The position numbers were made by a program, and so were the translations under genes. A stretch of DNA of 20,868 nt. Source: Dunaliella salina (Eukaryota > Chlorophyta > Chlorophyceae > Chlamydomonadales > Dunaliellaceae). The DNA lies in the NCBI GenBank assembly GCA_002284615.2, contig MU069732.1, positions 255,602-276,469 of the forward strand, given 5' to 3'. The notes beneath the pieces are model-generated. The model was not told the origin of the DNA and did not search any database. It saw only the letters and a list, made by a program, of their open reading frames with translations. Of the stretch, positions 1 to 9,288 are shown one piece after another. How positions within the stretch are numbered: the first letter of the stretch is position 1; each line of letters opens with the position of its first letter.

Positions 1-75
1 CCCATGCCCATGCCCACCTGCCCACTGCCCATGCCCATGCCCATGCCCACCTGTACACTGCCCATGCCCGCCTGT
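1..75. repeat. CCCATG / CCCACCTG short-period repeat
   Basis: Irregular tandem runs of CCCATG alternate with CCCACCTG and CCCACTG from the first base of the window, so the array probably continues to the left. No reading frame of note. Confidence 0.8.
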
Positions 76-139
76 CCGTGCGCGCAAATCAGTGCTCTTG
101 AGCATCCTTGCCCATGCTGCCCATGCTTGTTTCCCAAGC

Positions 140-285
140 GCTTTTAGGCAGGCTTGCTAACAGTTGCTAACAGTTGCTCTTAGGCAGGCTTGCTAACAGC
201 TGCTTTTAGGCAGGCTTGCTGGCAGTTGCTTTTAGGCGGGCTTGCTAACAGTTGCCTTTAGGCAGGCTTGCCAAACTCGCTGCTC
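140..285. repeat. 26-bp tandem repeat, five copies
   Basis: The block TTAGGCAGGCTTGCTAACAG recurs with its TAGG at about 144, 181, 207, 233 and 259. Spacing is 26 bp for the last three intervals. The first interval is 37 bp because an 11-bp GTTGCTAACAG piece is doubled within the unit. Copies differ by one to three bases. No coding role is apparent. Confidence 0.85.
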
Positions 286-400
286 ACAGTCACTGGGTCG
301 ATACGTGCAAGTGCTTCTTAGTATGTGCACCCCAAAAGCAATGTTAGCATGCAGTCCCCAAAAATCTAAGCATGCAGTCATGCTTTAATACAACTGGGAA

Positions 401-640
401 GCCCAACCATTTCCAGGCTGGTTAAACATGCCCTCTGAGGCCTGTTTCAAGCCCTTGCCAACCCTTTTTCAGTCTGTGCGCAAGGGCTTCTTAAGCATGA
501 ACGCCCAACCATTTCCAGGCTGGTTAAACATGCCCTCTGAGGCCTGTTTCAAGCCCTTGCCAACCCTTTTTTGGTCCGTGCACGCAAAGGCTTCTTAGCA
601 TAAACGCCCAACCATTTCCAGGCTGATTGAACCTGCCCTT
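401..640. repeat. 102-103 bp tandem repeat, about 2.3 copies
   Basis: Units start with GCCCAACCATTTCCAGGCTG at 401, 503 and 606. The first two are nearly identical over more than 70 bp and diverge mainly in the segment after the T-run. The third is cut off near 640 where the sequence becomes unique and AT-richer. The stretch 640-800 that follows holds no gene I can recognise. Confidence 0.85.
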
Positions 641-819
641 GCTCAGTCACTATAAAATAAAAGGAGAATTTGTCTGGAATAATTTAAGCGAAGCGGTCAG
701 AGAAAATAATATTAGAATTTCTCGAAGATTTTCACAAATAGTCAATGTGTCCTTTTAGAAGCAAGTCTTCCACTTTTGTGGGTGGGCCCCACCAGCTGCT
801 TACCATACTGTGCTGCCAA

Positions 820-1060
820 GCTCCGTGCGCAGTCAACCTGAGTGCACAGGCATCTTTCATGCACAGTCACCATCCATGCACAGACGTCCACTAGGCTATT
901 CAGCCTTTAAGCACTGTCATCCTCAATGCAAAGTAATCCTACATGCACATGCATGGTCACCTTCTTTGCATAGTCAGCCCCAGAGTAGAGTCCTTCTTAA
1001 AGCACAGTCTTCATCCATGCACAGCCATCCTCACACACACGTACCGCAAAGTTCTCCTGC
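820..1060. repeat. Degenerate CATGCACAGTCATCC tandem repeat
   Basis: Variants of CATGCACAGTCATCC recur at roughly 15-45 bp spacing between 820 and 1060. The open frame across it (810-1097, plus) is low-complexity and is a by-product of the repeat. I do not call it a gene. Confidence 0.6.
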
Positions 1061-1089
1061 ATACACGCCTCCTCTTGGGAGGCAACGAG

Positions 1090-2100
1090 GTGGGTAAACA
1101 TGGTTAGCAACAGAGACTGCCCTTGCGACAAGGAGGCTCTGCCTCTAAAACAGCCCAAATTGGCACAATAACTAACATAATCAGGTGGTGGCATAGGCAC
1201 TTGTTCACCATAAAATATTATATATGCACTGAACTGTACACCCGGCATCTTGTTCTTCTTTAACAAGCGCTGCAGGCATTGGTTGCACGAGTGGATTGCA
1301 CAACTCAGGCACCGCTTAAATGGCAACCCACTTCCTTCCACTCATTGCCGTTGCTTGCCATTACTTGCATTGTGTTCATCCCTCGTGCTGTCAATTCACT
1401 CTTCAGGCATATGCGATGCAGGCTTCCGTTTGCGCCAGTCTTCAACGCACGAGTGTTATCTGTGGCATGCTGCTCAGACTGCCTGCCAAATTTCACCATT
1501 GCACCTGCAAGTGTTGTCCTCTGTGCCCTTATGTGTCCTCGGTTGAAGTTGGTAATCGGAGCATCCTCTGTGCCTTAATTCATCCTCCGTGCCCTCCACC
1601 AGTCCTACCTAGCATAACGACAAGATGAAGTACAAAAAAACGTCGCAATACAGATAGTGCTGCAACTTTACAAATTGAGAGCTGTACAAACTTCCTCACA
1701 ACCTGAAATCTGGGTCCTTCTGTTGGAACCCCATCAGGTGCGCTTGTGTTGAAAAAACCTGGCAAACCTGAGAGGCCCCCACCTGGCGTCCCTGCCTTTC
1801 AGAACAAGGTGGTACAAGCCGCTATGCGAAGTCTCCTTAAGAAATTGGGGCACCCTTTTTGCATTGGAGCATCCTCTGTGCCTGCTTTCACCCTATGTAA
1901 TCTCGCTCACCAATCCTCTTAGGTGGCCCAAAAGGTTTGACCAATTCCGCATGAACTTGTGCTGTATATTTAGGCAATTTTGCAGGGACAATGCAAAAGG
2001 TTCAGTGCGCATGTGTTGGCCAGCCCTTCAAGGCTTGCATGTCTCAAGGTCTCCAGCATTCCCCAGCATTATTTGCTCCTTGCATGTATCAAGCATGTGT
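1090..2100. other. Unassigned sequence, no gene recognised
   Basis: Several short overlapping open frames exist on both strands (for example around 1250-1630), but none has a recognisable domain and they are of the length expected by chance. I see no splice-bounded coding pattern. It could be intron or intergenic sequence. Confidence 0.5.
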
Positions 2101-2108
2101 TTGGACTC

Positions 2109-2109
<1 letters not shown>

Positions 2110-2188
<79 letters not shown>

Positions 2189-2206
2189 GGACTCGTATAT
2201 ATATAT
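2110..2206. repeat. (AT)n microsatellite with duplicated flank
   Basis: An almost pure AT dinucleotide tract runs from about 2110 to 2182, broken by single TTT interruptions. The flank GGACTCGTATATATATAT occurs before it (about 2103) and again after it (about 2189), where a short second AT run starts. The flank was therefore probably duplicated together with part of the tract. Frames through it give only Tyr-Ile repeats. Confidence 0.95.
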
Positions 2207-2209
2207 GTC

Positions 2210-2594
2210 CTTCCTTCCTTACCAAGGCATGCTTTCAAGTATCCACCATCTTGCAGCACTTTCTGTTCCATGGTTCTGAAGCTCATGTTCTTTTGCTGTC
2301 CTCAAGGTGACGAAAAAAATGCTCATTAAGATCCTCCTCAACCATTTCATTCGTCAGCTGCAGAATGTGGCATGGCAGCTTCCTCTTTGCCCACAACAGG
2401 TTCCCTCCATGGCCTTGCTTAGCCCAGTCATATATCTTGATTGATGGCTCCTTTTTTGTGAACCTGGTACATATTTCTTAGCCTGCCTGCTTTCCATCAG
2501 GTGACCTATAAGGAGCCCACACCCCCAGAAAAGGAGCTGCTAGTCCAGAGCCAGGTGCGGTCGGGAACAAAGACGGAAAACTACATGCGACCAA
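2210..2594. other. Unassigned spacer
   Basis: No recognisable gene, RNA or repeat. It separates the AT microsatellite from the GGAGGCAC-type repeat. Confidence 0.4.
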
Positions 2595-2965
2595 GGGGTG
2601 CACTGAAACAGCACTCGGGAGGCTCAGGAGCAATGGCACGAAGGAGGCACGGAGAAGGCTTTAAGTAACACCAAGGAGGCACGGGAGCAATGGCACTAAG
2701 GAGGCTCTGAAGAGATACAAAGGAGGCTCAGGAGCAATGGCACTAGGGAGGCACTGAGAAGGCACTAAAACAGCACTGAGGAGGTACTGGAGCAATGGCA
2801 CTAAGGAGGCGCTCAGGAGGCACCGAAACAGCCTTTAAGAGGCACAGGAGCAATGGCACAGAGGAGGCACTTAGAAGGCGCTGAAGTGGCTTTAAAACAG
2901 CACTTAGAAAGCATAGAAGCAAGGGCACAAAGGAGGCAGGGAGGACGCACTTAGGCGGCACGGGC
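2595..2965. repeat. Degenerate repeat built on GGAGCAATGGCACTAAGGAGGC
   Basis: The marker GGAGCAATGGCAC recurs at about 2626, 2683, 2730, 2788 and 2846, with a weaker copy at 2915. Spacing is irregular (45-72 bp). The intervals are filled with GGCACTGA, AACAGCACT and AAGGAGGC modules in varying order. The minus-strand frame through it (2743-3207) is a Pro/Leu-rich repeat product, not a credible protein. Confidence 0.8.
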
Positions 2966-3239
2966 TGCAGTAAAGGGGCAAGAGTATGGAAGATTAAGGT
3001 GGAAGACAAGCACAGAGCTGAGCTGATCAAGACGGACAAGGGATGGGATGCTAACCCAGGCCAAACAGGGCAAACTGGAGGAATACCTGTGCAAGTGCCT
3101 CGGATATCGATGTGGCGTACATGTGTGAGAGGAGTAGCTTTGCACATGTGCTTGCAGTGGGTAGCCTTCAGCAATTTGGGCAGCTCGTTAAGCCTCAAGC
3201 AGTCCAATGGAGCTCAGTGGGTCCTTGCCCAGCTCGAGC

Positions 3240-3935
3240 AGTATGCAGTCCCATGTGCATGCGGACGCACGTTGTGAGCCTGAAGCTGTCCATTGTAGTT
3301 CAATGGGCCTTGGGCAGCTTATACCTGAAGCACACCTTTTGTGCATGAGCTTGTAGGTTGTGAGCCTTTAGCAGTCCATGGCAATTCAATGCGTCTTGCG
3401 CAGTGCTGGCACCTGAAGAAGCATGCCCATGTGCTTGCGCTCATAGGCTGTGAGCTTCAAGTCTAAACCTGAAGCACTCCCGTGTGCATGTTCACGCAGA
3501 TGTTGAGCCCCAAGCACCATGACAATTCAAAGTATCTTGCGCAGCTTGACGGTTATGCACTACCGTAAGCACTCCCCTGTGCTTGCACGTGCAGGTGGTG
3601 AGCCTCAAGCAGTCCATGGCAATTCAATGGGTCACGCGCAGCTTGACGGTTATGCACTCCCTTGTGCATATACGCGCAGGTGGTGAGCCTCAAGCAGTCC
3701 ATGGTATTTCAATGAGCCTCGCGCAGCTTGAAGGTTATGAACTACCTTGTGCATGTACGCGCAGGTGGTGAACCTCTAGTATTCCATTACTCTTCAATGA
3801 GTCTTGCGCAGCTTGAACCTGGAGCGCTCCCTTGTGCATGCACTTGAAGGTGGTGAGCCTTAGGCAGTTCTCAAACAGTTCAATCGGCCTTAACCTGCTC
3901 ATGCTCATGTTTTCGCAGGTGGTGAGCCTCAAACA
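3240..3935. repeat. 85-bp tandem repeat (GCAGGTGGTGAGCCTCAAGCAG)
   Basis: The phrase GCAGGTGGTGAGCCTCAAG recurs at 3591, 3676, 3761 and 3846, exactly 85 bp apart, and again at 3915. Diverged units extend left to about 3270. Each unit carries GTCCATGGCAATTCAATG, then CGCAGCTTGA, then CTCCCTTGTGCATG in the same order. Divergence increases toward the left edge. CAG|GTGGTGAG resembles paired splice signals, but there is no coding continuity to support that reading. Confidence 0.85.
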
Positions 3936-4025
3936 ATCCACTCGGCCAGGCCAGGGTAAATCCTCTGTAGAGGTAAGCAGAGGACAAAGAGAGGAACCCA
4001 GAGCAGTCCCGAACAGGCAGCATAT

Positions 4026-4660
4026 GGAACAGAACACAGGACATGGAACTGTGCAACGGGCTTTGTTGAGGGTATATGGAGTGATGCAAAACAAGGCGCA
4101 GCACAAGACCTTCTGCCTTTGGACAGCAGGAGTCCGTGCAGCTGCAGAAAACTTGAAAATTTTTGACAAAGAACACAGAGCAAGGAAGTTGGCGCTGGGC
4201 TTAGTCGAGGGTATGTAAGGTCTGGCAACAAGGCCTGGCACAAGACTTTCTGTCTGGCACAAGAACTGGCACAGTACCTTCTGTCCTTGGACACTAGGGG
4301 TAGGAGTACGAGGAGGCAGTAGGAGTTGAAAATTTGCACAAGACCTTCTCTCTTTGGACTACCCGGGGCCCCGCCGCTGCACAAACCTTCAGAAATTTGA
4401 GCAAGGACATATAGCAAGGAAATTAGCACTGGGCTTAGTTGAGGGTATACAAGGTCATGCAAAACAAGGTGTGGCACAAGACCTCCTGTTTCAGGACAGC
4501 AGGAGTCTCAGCTGCAGGAAGCTTGAAGAAATTTGACAAAGAACACAGAGCAAGGAGGTTTGCGCCAGGCTTAGTTGAGGATATACAAGGTCAAGGTTCC
4601 GGGTGTGCACCGAGCTTTGTTGAGGGTATGTATGGTCAGGGTATGAAGGTCGGGGTCAGG
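4026..4660. repeat. Complex ~140-bp repeat, diverged copies
   Basis: A module reading roughly GACAAAGAACACAGAGCAAGG, then a TGGGCTTAGTTGAGGGTAT segment, then a GCACAAGACCTTCTG segment, then GGACAGCAGGAGTC, occurs around 4088-4230 and 4460-4600. Partial copies lie near 4026, 4384 and 5490. Plus-strand frames over the copies give similar short peptides, but they shift frame between copies and contain stops. This is repeat divergence, not a gene. Confidence 0.75.
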
Positions 4661-4756
4661 GCTTAAATGAGGTCGTGAAAAACAGGGCGTTGCACAAGAC
4701 CTTTTGTCGGGCACAAGAACTGACACAAGACCTTCTGCCTCGCACAAGAACCAGCT

Positions 4757-5320
4757 CTTGCCAGCGCAAGACCTCCTGTACCAGCGCAAGACCTTCTGTG
4801 CCAGCGCAAGACTTTTGGTGCCAGCGCAAGACCTTCTGTGCCTTGCCAGCGCAAGGCCTTCTGCGCCTTGCCGGCGCAAGACCCTCTTTGCCTTGCCAGC
4901 GCAAGGCTTTCTGTGCCAGCGCAAGACCCTCTGTGCCAGCGCAAGACCTTTTGTGCCTTGCCAACGCAAGACCTTCTGTGCCAGCGCAAGACCTTTTGTG
5001 CCTTGCCAGCGTAAGACCTTTTGTGTTTTGCCAGCGCAAGACCTTTTGTGCCTTGCCAGTGCAAGACATTTTGTGCCTTGCCAGCGCAAGACCTTCTGTG
5101 CCAGCGCAAGACCTTTTGTGCCTTGCCAGCGTAAGACCTTCAGTGCCTTGCCAGCGCAAAACCTTCTGTGCCAGCGCAAGACCTTCTGTGCCAGCGCAAG
5201 ACCCTCTGTGCCAGCGCAAGACCTTCAGTGCCTTGCCAGCATAAGACCTTTTGTGCCAGCGCAAGACCTTTTGTGCCTTGTCAGCGCAAGACCTTCTGTG
5301 CCAGCGCAAGACCTGCTGTC
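4757..5320. repeat. 20/25-bp minisatellite, about 25 units
   Basis: The 20-bp unit is TGCCAGCGCAAGACCTTCTG. Many units carry an extra TGCCT, giving 25 bp, and long and short units alternate irregularly. Because 20 and 25 are not multiples of three, all frames on both strands stay open for long distances. This explains the apparent 190-230 codon frames here, which I do not regard as genes. Isolated units recur at 5385-5405. Confidence 0.95.
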
Positions 5321-5324
5321 TTTG

Positions 5325-5700
5325 GACACTAGCAGAAGGAGTTGAGAAGTGGCACAAGACCTACCTCGCACAAGAACCAGCTCTTGCCAGCGCAAGACCT
5401 TCTGTTTTTGGACACTAGCAGAAGGAGTCGAGAAGTGGCACAAGACCTTCTGTCTTAGGACAGCAGGAGCCTCAGCTGCTGCAGAGGCATTGGAGGAATT
5501 TGAAGAAGGACACACAGAACAAGGAAGTTGGCACCGGGCTTATTTGTTGGTATGTAAGCTTATGCAACTCAAGGTTTAGCAAAAGACCCTCTTTCTGGAA
5601 CAAAAACTGGCACGAGACCTTCTGCCTGGCATGAGAACTGGCACCAGACCATCTGTCCTTGGACAGCAGGTGTCTCAGCTGCTGCAGAAATCTCAAAAAA
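5325..5700. repeat. Higher-order duplication flanking the minisatellite
   Basis: The segment CTCGCACAAGAACCAGCTCT followed by a minisatellite unit is present at about 4740 and again at about 5364. The TTTGGACACTAGCAGAAGGAGT segment occurs at 5320 and 5408. A diverged copy of the ~140-bp module lies at 5460-5570. The array and its flanks therefore appear to have been duplicated as a block. Confidence 0.7.
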
Positions 5701-5806
5701 ATTGAGGCTCCTTGTGCTGATGACTAAGCAGCGGGGCATGTCCATAACCCGGTGAAGGACCAGCTAACCTTCTCTGTATCGTTCCAATTGCAGCACTTGT
5801 CCTGAA

Positions 5807-5846
5807 GGACCATCACCTGGTAGGTCACTACATTAGGTGATGGTCC
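5807..5846. repeat. Perfect 12-bp inverted repeat (hairpin)
   Basis: GGACCATCACCT (5807-5818) is followed after 16 bases by its exact reverse complement AGGTGATGGTCC (5835-5846). A related GTGAAGGACCA lies at about 5752. No adjacent gene indicates a role. It could be a foldback remnant or a regulatory hairpin. Confidence 0.7.
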
Positions 5847-5849
5847 ACC

Positions 5850-6310
5850 TCACCTGGTGTAAATGCATAACATCTGTGAAAAATTGGATTTGGTACGAGC
5901 GCACGTATTGAAAGAAATCTAGAGCCCTGCTTAAGGTTTTTGGACGCTTCGTTTGGTGGTTGCAGGATGCATTGAGCAGCAATTTATTTGTTTTAAAAAT
6001 TTAATTTTTATCATGCAAAATTTATATCACCGCGCATCAATAGCGTTGTTTGCCCTGCGTGGTGACTGCGCACACAAAATAAATATGGAAGATTTCAAGG
6101 ATGCTCAGTTTTGTCCATTACCATTTCGGACACTGAGAGGGTAAAAATTGTCAATGTTGCCCCTGCGCAGTTGTTGAAAACAATTATTTTTGGGCTGCGC
6201 TGTTGGTGCGTGGTTGCAAGATAAATCATTTTGGGGGGGTAGCGTGATGAGTCCAATCCTGCACGATAATTAATGGAGCTAGCTGGTGGAATGAATGTGG
6301 CTTACGATGA
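5850..6310. other. Unassigned AT-richer sequence
   Basis: No gene recognised. Base composition is more AT-rich than the flanks near 5980-6030. Short open frames (for example 5953-6144, plus) have no recognisable features. Confidence 0.4.
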
Positions 6311-6317
6311 TGCAAGC

Positions 6318-6584
6318 ATGCTGTCAAGGAGTTCAGGAGTTGAGTGCTTCCGCTATGTACGCCATCGAGGGCCTCTGAGCGGTTCGAACCCCTGACCTCC
6401 TGGGAGACCGGGCCGAACAAGCCATGCAACTTGACCCCACCGGTTTTACGCATGCTGTCAAGGTCATGGAAACCGTCGCCAACACGGGACTGGCCTTAGT
6501 CTAAAATCCACGCCAAAACCGTTGGGCCCTCCAAAGGAACCCGGACATCCCTATGGGACTAGGGTTCAATGCTGTCAAGGTCAT
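6318..6584 (-). mobile_element. Two SINE-like inserts separated by direct repeats
   Basis: ATGCTGTCAAGG occurs three times: 6318-6329, 6452-6463 and 6569-6580. The last two are identical over 16 bp (adding TCAT). They bracket a 122-bp block (6330-6451) and a 101-bp block (6468-6568). The first block carries GGTTCGAACC, a palindromic tRNA B-box core. Read on the minus strand it is preceded by a GGTCTCCCAGGAGGTCAGG stretch like a tRNA anticodon/T arm, and by an A-box-like TGGCTTGTTCGG. That suggests a tRNA-derived SINE with target-site duplications, followed by a second insertion at the same site. The second block is not identified. Confidence 0.45.
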
Positions 6585-6719
6585 TGTGATGTTGTACAAC
6601 TGGCTTGCAAGAGGTGCTAATATGCATGCAGTAGCCTCAATTGGTAATAATGCTTTGATGCTGCACAAAAGGCTCACCAAAGCCAGCCCCACACCACTGC
6701 TGTCGCAGTTACAAGTGCA

Positions 6720-7460
6720 GATGCTTCTGCAGCCCACAGAGGAGGGTGAGGTTAAGGTTACAGGAAGAAGAAGGCTTCCAGTCAAACCGACTGACTGCGA
6801 ACCAGAAGAGGGTGAGGTGCCCAAAAGCTGGTGCATGTGCAGATCTGTCTGCACATCTGCACATCTTTCTGCACATCAGCACATCTGCTGTTGCAGTTGC
6901 AAGTGCAGGTCTGTCTGCAGCCCACAGAGAAGGGTGAGGCGCCTAAGCTGGTGCAAGTGCATGCCTGCCTGCACACTTGCACACCTCTGCGCATCTGCAC
7001 ATCTGCACATTTTCCTGCACACCTGCACATCTGCTGCTGTAGGTGCAAGTGCAGATCTCTCTGTACATTTGCACATCTGCTGTCGCAGGTAAAAGCACAT
7101 ATCTGTCTGCAGCCCACAGGAGAGGGTGAAGCGCCCAAGCTGGTGCATGTGCTGATCTTTCTGCACACTTGCACATCTTTGCATATATGTGCATCTTTCT
7201 GTACACATGCGCACCTGCTGTTGTAGGTGCAAGTGCAGATCTCCCTGTACACCTGCACATCTGCTGTTGCAGGTAGAAGCGCAGATCTGTCTGCAGCCCT
7301 CAGAGAAGGGTGAGGTGCCCAAGCTGGTGCAAGTGCAGGTCTTTCTGCACACTTGCACACCTCTGCACATCTGTACATCATTCAGCATGTCCGTACCTCT
7401 GCTATCGCAGGTGCAAGTGCAGATCTTCCTGGTGCCCACAGAAGAAGGTGAGGCACCCAA
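6720..7460. repeat. 184-192 bp compound satellite rich in TGCACATCTGC
   Basis: CTGTCTGCAGCCCACAGAGA recurs at about 6911, 7103 and 7287, with weaker versions near 6725 and 7430. Each is followed by GGGTGAGGCGCCCAAGCTGGTG and then runs of TGCACACTTGCACATCTGC with TTGCAGGTGCAAGTGCAG. Long open frames on both strands across it (Cys/His-rich on plus, Cys/Arg-rich on minus) reflect repeat periodicity. I do not call them genes. Confidence 0.85.
6752..6800 (+). repeat. Left copy of a short repeat shared with 11529-11580
   Basis: ACAGGAAGAAGAAGGCTTCC and the following 21 bases match 11541-11580 with about six differences in 41. Both copies are open on the plus strand and would encode a similar TGRxRxPVKxTDC peptide. 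This could be a fragment of a dispersed element or of a once-coding segment. Its origin is not recognised. Confidence 0.5.
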
Positions 7461-7789
7461 GCTGCTAGTGCAGGGCCTGGGGGTGTTCAAGCGCTTGGGA
7501 GCCCTGCGCGCACTGTGAGCGATGGAGCACAAAGGGGCGGGCTTCACATCGTATGCACAGTGCACCAGTTGATGGCTCAGGGCTAGGGGGTGTGCAAGGA
7601 ATGGAAAGGAAAGCGTTATGGTTGTGTCTGCCTCCCTGTGGGCAGGGCGGCTGGGTGCAGCTGAGAATTGTAAGCATCGGGTGCCTTGCTCATGCTGGGA
7701 AAGGAAAGGAAAAAAAGGGTGACACAGCTGTGCCTGCCTGCAAAGGCAGCTTGGATTGTACAGGGAAACCCACCCCTCAGCTCTATTGC

Positions 7790-8080
7790 AGCGCTCAATG
7801 TAATGCATTGCGAAATACCAGCTGCAATGCTTGCGCAGCGCTTCATGTTTGGCTTCAAGCGCTTTCTCGTTAATTACGGGCATCTTGGTAAAAATGCCCT
7901 CCAAGCTTAGCAGCTGTTGCAGAGTTTGTTGGTTGTGCATGAGCTCCTCATTCTGATGCTCCTTGAAGTCAGGCTTCAAGGAACTCAGCTGTGAGTGTGC
8001 AGACCTGACCCGTCAAGCATTGACCCGCATGGGCACACTCGTGCAAATGGTGGCCACCTCCAGAATGGGACGGACTTCTC
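7790..8080 (-). pseudogene. Possible coding exon or exon relic, unknown protein
   Basis: On the minus strand, one frame from about 8080 to 7790 gives a non-repetitive, charged, helix-prone peptide. It includes LKPDFKEHQNEELMHNQQTL and then a segment ending KHCSWYFAMHYIER, quite unlike the repeats around it. An acceptor-like pyrimidine/CA-rich run ending in AG lies at its 5' side near 8085, and donor-like GGTGGGT follows near 7770. One in-frame TGA near 8018 interrupts the 5' part, so it is either two pieces or decayed. No domain is recognised. The Gln/Glu-rich middle suggests a short coiled coil. No neighbouring exon was found, because the 184-192 bp satellite follows directly. Confidence 0.35.
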
Positions 8081-8084
8081 TTAG

Positions 8085-8114
8085 GTGTGTGTGTGTGGGT
8101 GGGTGGGTGGGTTT
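8085..8114. repeat. GT / GGGT microsatellite
   Basis: A short (GT)n run passes into GGGT repeats (GTGTGTGTGTGGGTGGGTGGGTGGG). Confidence 0.85.
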
Positions 8115-8383
8115 GTTCATACACTTGCAAAGCTGTATTGCTCTTTTCAAGGCCAGCAAGTGACAGAGGGCCGGGTATCTCTTCCTGCAATGAAAGGGTT
8201 GAGCTTTGGTTGGCACATCTCGATAAAAAGCAGGGGCTGCTGAAGTGCGAGGTACATGTGAGTGGTTGAGCTGATGCAAAGTGTTTGTGTACATGGGCTG
8301 GGTCATCCGGTAGGCATGTGCAACTCTGAGACCCCCGCTTGCTCTTTCTTTTATGGTGGGGCCCTGCCTTTCAGGACAGGTGA

Positions 8384-8450
8384 CCTTTCCTTAATGCACG
8401 CGGCCAAACTGGACTGCGTAGTCTTTCCTTTTTCTTTTTCTTTTGCTCTT
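8384..8450 (+). repeat. Dispersed LINE-tail-like repeat, copy 1
   Basis: CCTTTCCTTAATGCACGC, then ACTGGACTGCGTAGTCTTTC, then a CTTTTT pyrimidine run. Related blocks occur at 11095, 16486, 16746, 18467 and 19735. All combine a CCTTAATG-like word, about 20 variable bases, a GCGTAGACTTT-like word and a T/C-rich run. Confidence 0.55.
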
Positions 8451-8484
8451 TCTCTCAGCACCGAGGGGATGCTGTGCAGGCGCG

Positions 8485-8550
8485 TCCTGTAGAGTGCTTA
8501 AAGGGGAGCTTTAAGGGAAGTGTCCTGTAGGGTGCTTAAAGGAGATGACA
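8485..8550. repeat. 38-bp direct duplication
   Basis: TCCTGTAGAGTGCTTAAAGG at 8485 is repeated as TCCTGTAGGGTGCTTAAAGG at 8523, a local tandem duplication with one substitution in these 20 bases. Confidence 0.75.
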
Positions 8551-8689
8551 GGGCCAAAAGCCTATTTTCCTGCTGATTGGGCGTCATGTGAGTTTCAGGG
8601 ATACCGCAAGTCCTGTCCTGTATGTTTCAGGCCTGATTTTTCCATCAGGAACTGCAGGGTTTGAGGTGACAAGGAAAAGGCAGCCACCA

Positions 8690-8855
8690 GTTAGAAAGGC
8701 TGACTGCTAGCCTGTCAGGAAATACTGTTGCCCTTCTTTGCTGACTGCCCACGGGGTTAGAGGTGCATTAGCACATGTTACAGGTATTGGGACAATTACA
8801 AAGAAGGACTGTGCTAAATGCTTCAGTCAGAAAGGTTGACCGCTGGCCTGGCGGC
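8690..8855. repeat. Diverged direct repeat about 133 bp apart
   Basis: AGTTAGAAAGGCTGACTGCTAGCCTG near 8690 resembles AGTCAGAAAGGTTGACCGCTGGCCTG near 8823. The rest of 8550-9260 contains no recognised gene. Short plus-strand frames (8775-9002, 9008-9244) lack identifiable domains. Confidence 0.5.
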
Positions 8856-9268
8856 ATTTTTGCGCTTTTCCAACAGTGTTTTATGGTTTCTTTTGCGCGC
8901 ATAGTGAATTTGCACCCGCAGGTGCTGCAGCACAAATGGGATTCGCCTTCCACGTGTGTCCTCTGCTCTTTTAAACTATTCATTGGAACAAAGCTGAGTT
9001 AAAACTGATGGACCTCCTTTTTTGTGTCCATGTTCTTCCTCAAGCCTGCATCGCCAGGAGACCATGTAAATTTTATGGATGTTTAAGTGCAAGCTGCCAT
9101 GTGGAAAAAGAAATCATTGAAGGCCTTATGCCCACTCTTTACAAGTGGGAGTGTCAGCACTGCGATCACAGTTCCTCTTGTCTCTTGCTTGTTTGTTTTG
9201 CCACAGGTTTAAGTACAGCTTCCAGGTTAAAAAAGGTCACCTGATCGTGCATCTGCACGGGAAATAAA

Positions 9269-9288
9269 TAGGGTTGGCCAGTTCCGTA
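9269..9288 (+). repeat. Left terminal inverted repeat of hAT element
   Basis: TAGGGTTGGCCAGTTCCGTA is the exact reverse complement of 10976-10995. It lies immediately inside the GAAATAAA duplication at 9261-9268. Confidence 0.95.

Noticed and set aside
1..800. CRISPR-like array from regularly repeated units
   Set aside because: The units are contiguous or near-contiguous tandem repeats with no unique spacers, in a eukaryotic context.
1864..2329. Tyr-Ile repeat protein frames
   Set aside because: Direct translation of the AT microsatellite.
2743..3207. Pro/Leu-rich minus-strand frame resembling a cell-wall protein
   Set aside because: It is the complement of the GGAGGCAC-type repeat with irregular unit length and no signal peptide.
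4571..5357. Long overlapping open frames on both strands (about 190-230 codons)
   Set aside because: They are translations of the 20/25-bp minisatellite, open in several frames at once, with no domain and no unit length that keeps frame.
6370..6400. Intact tRNA gene suggested by GGTTCGAACC
   Set aside because: The spacing from any A box is too short and no full cloverleaf forms. A SINE remnant is more likely.
6553..7979. Cys/His-rich plus frames and a 367-codon minus frame
   Set aside because: Most of each is the 184-192 bp satellite. Only the first ~65 codons of the minus frame are complex sequence, and these are listed separately as a possible exon.
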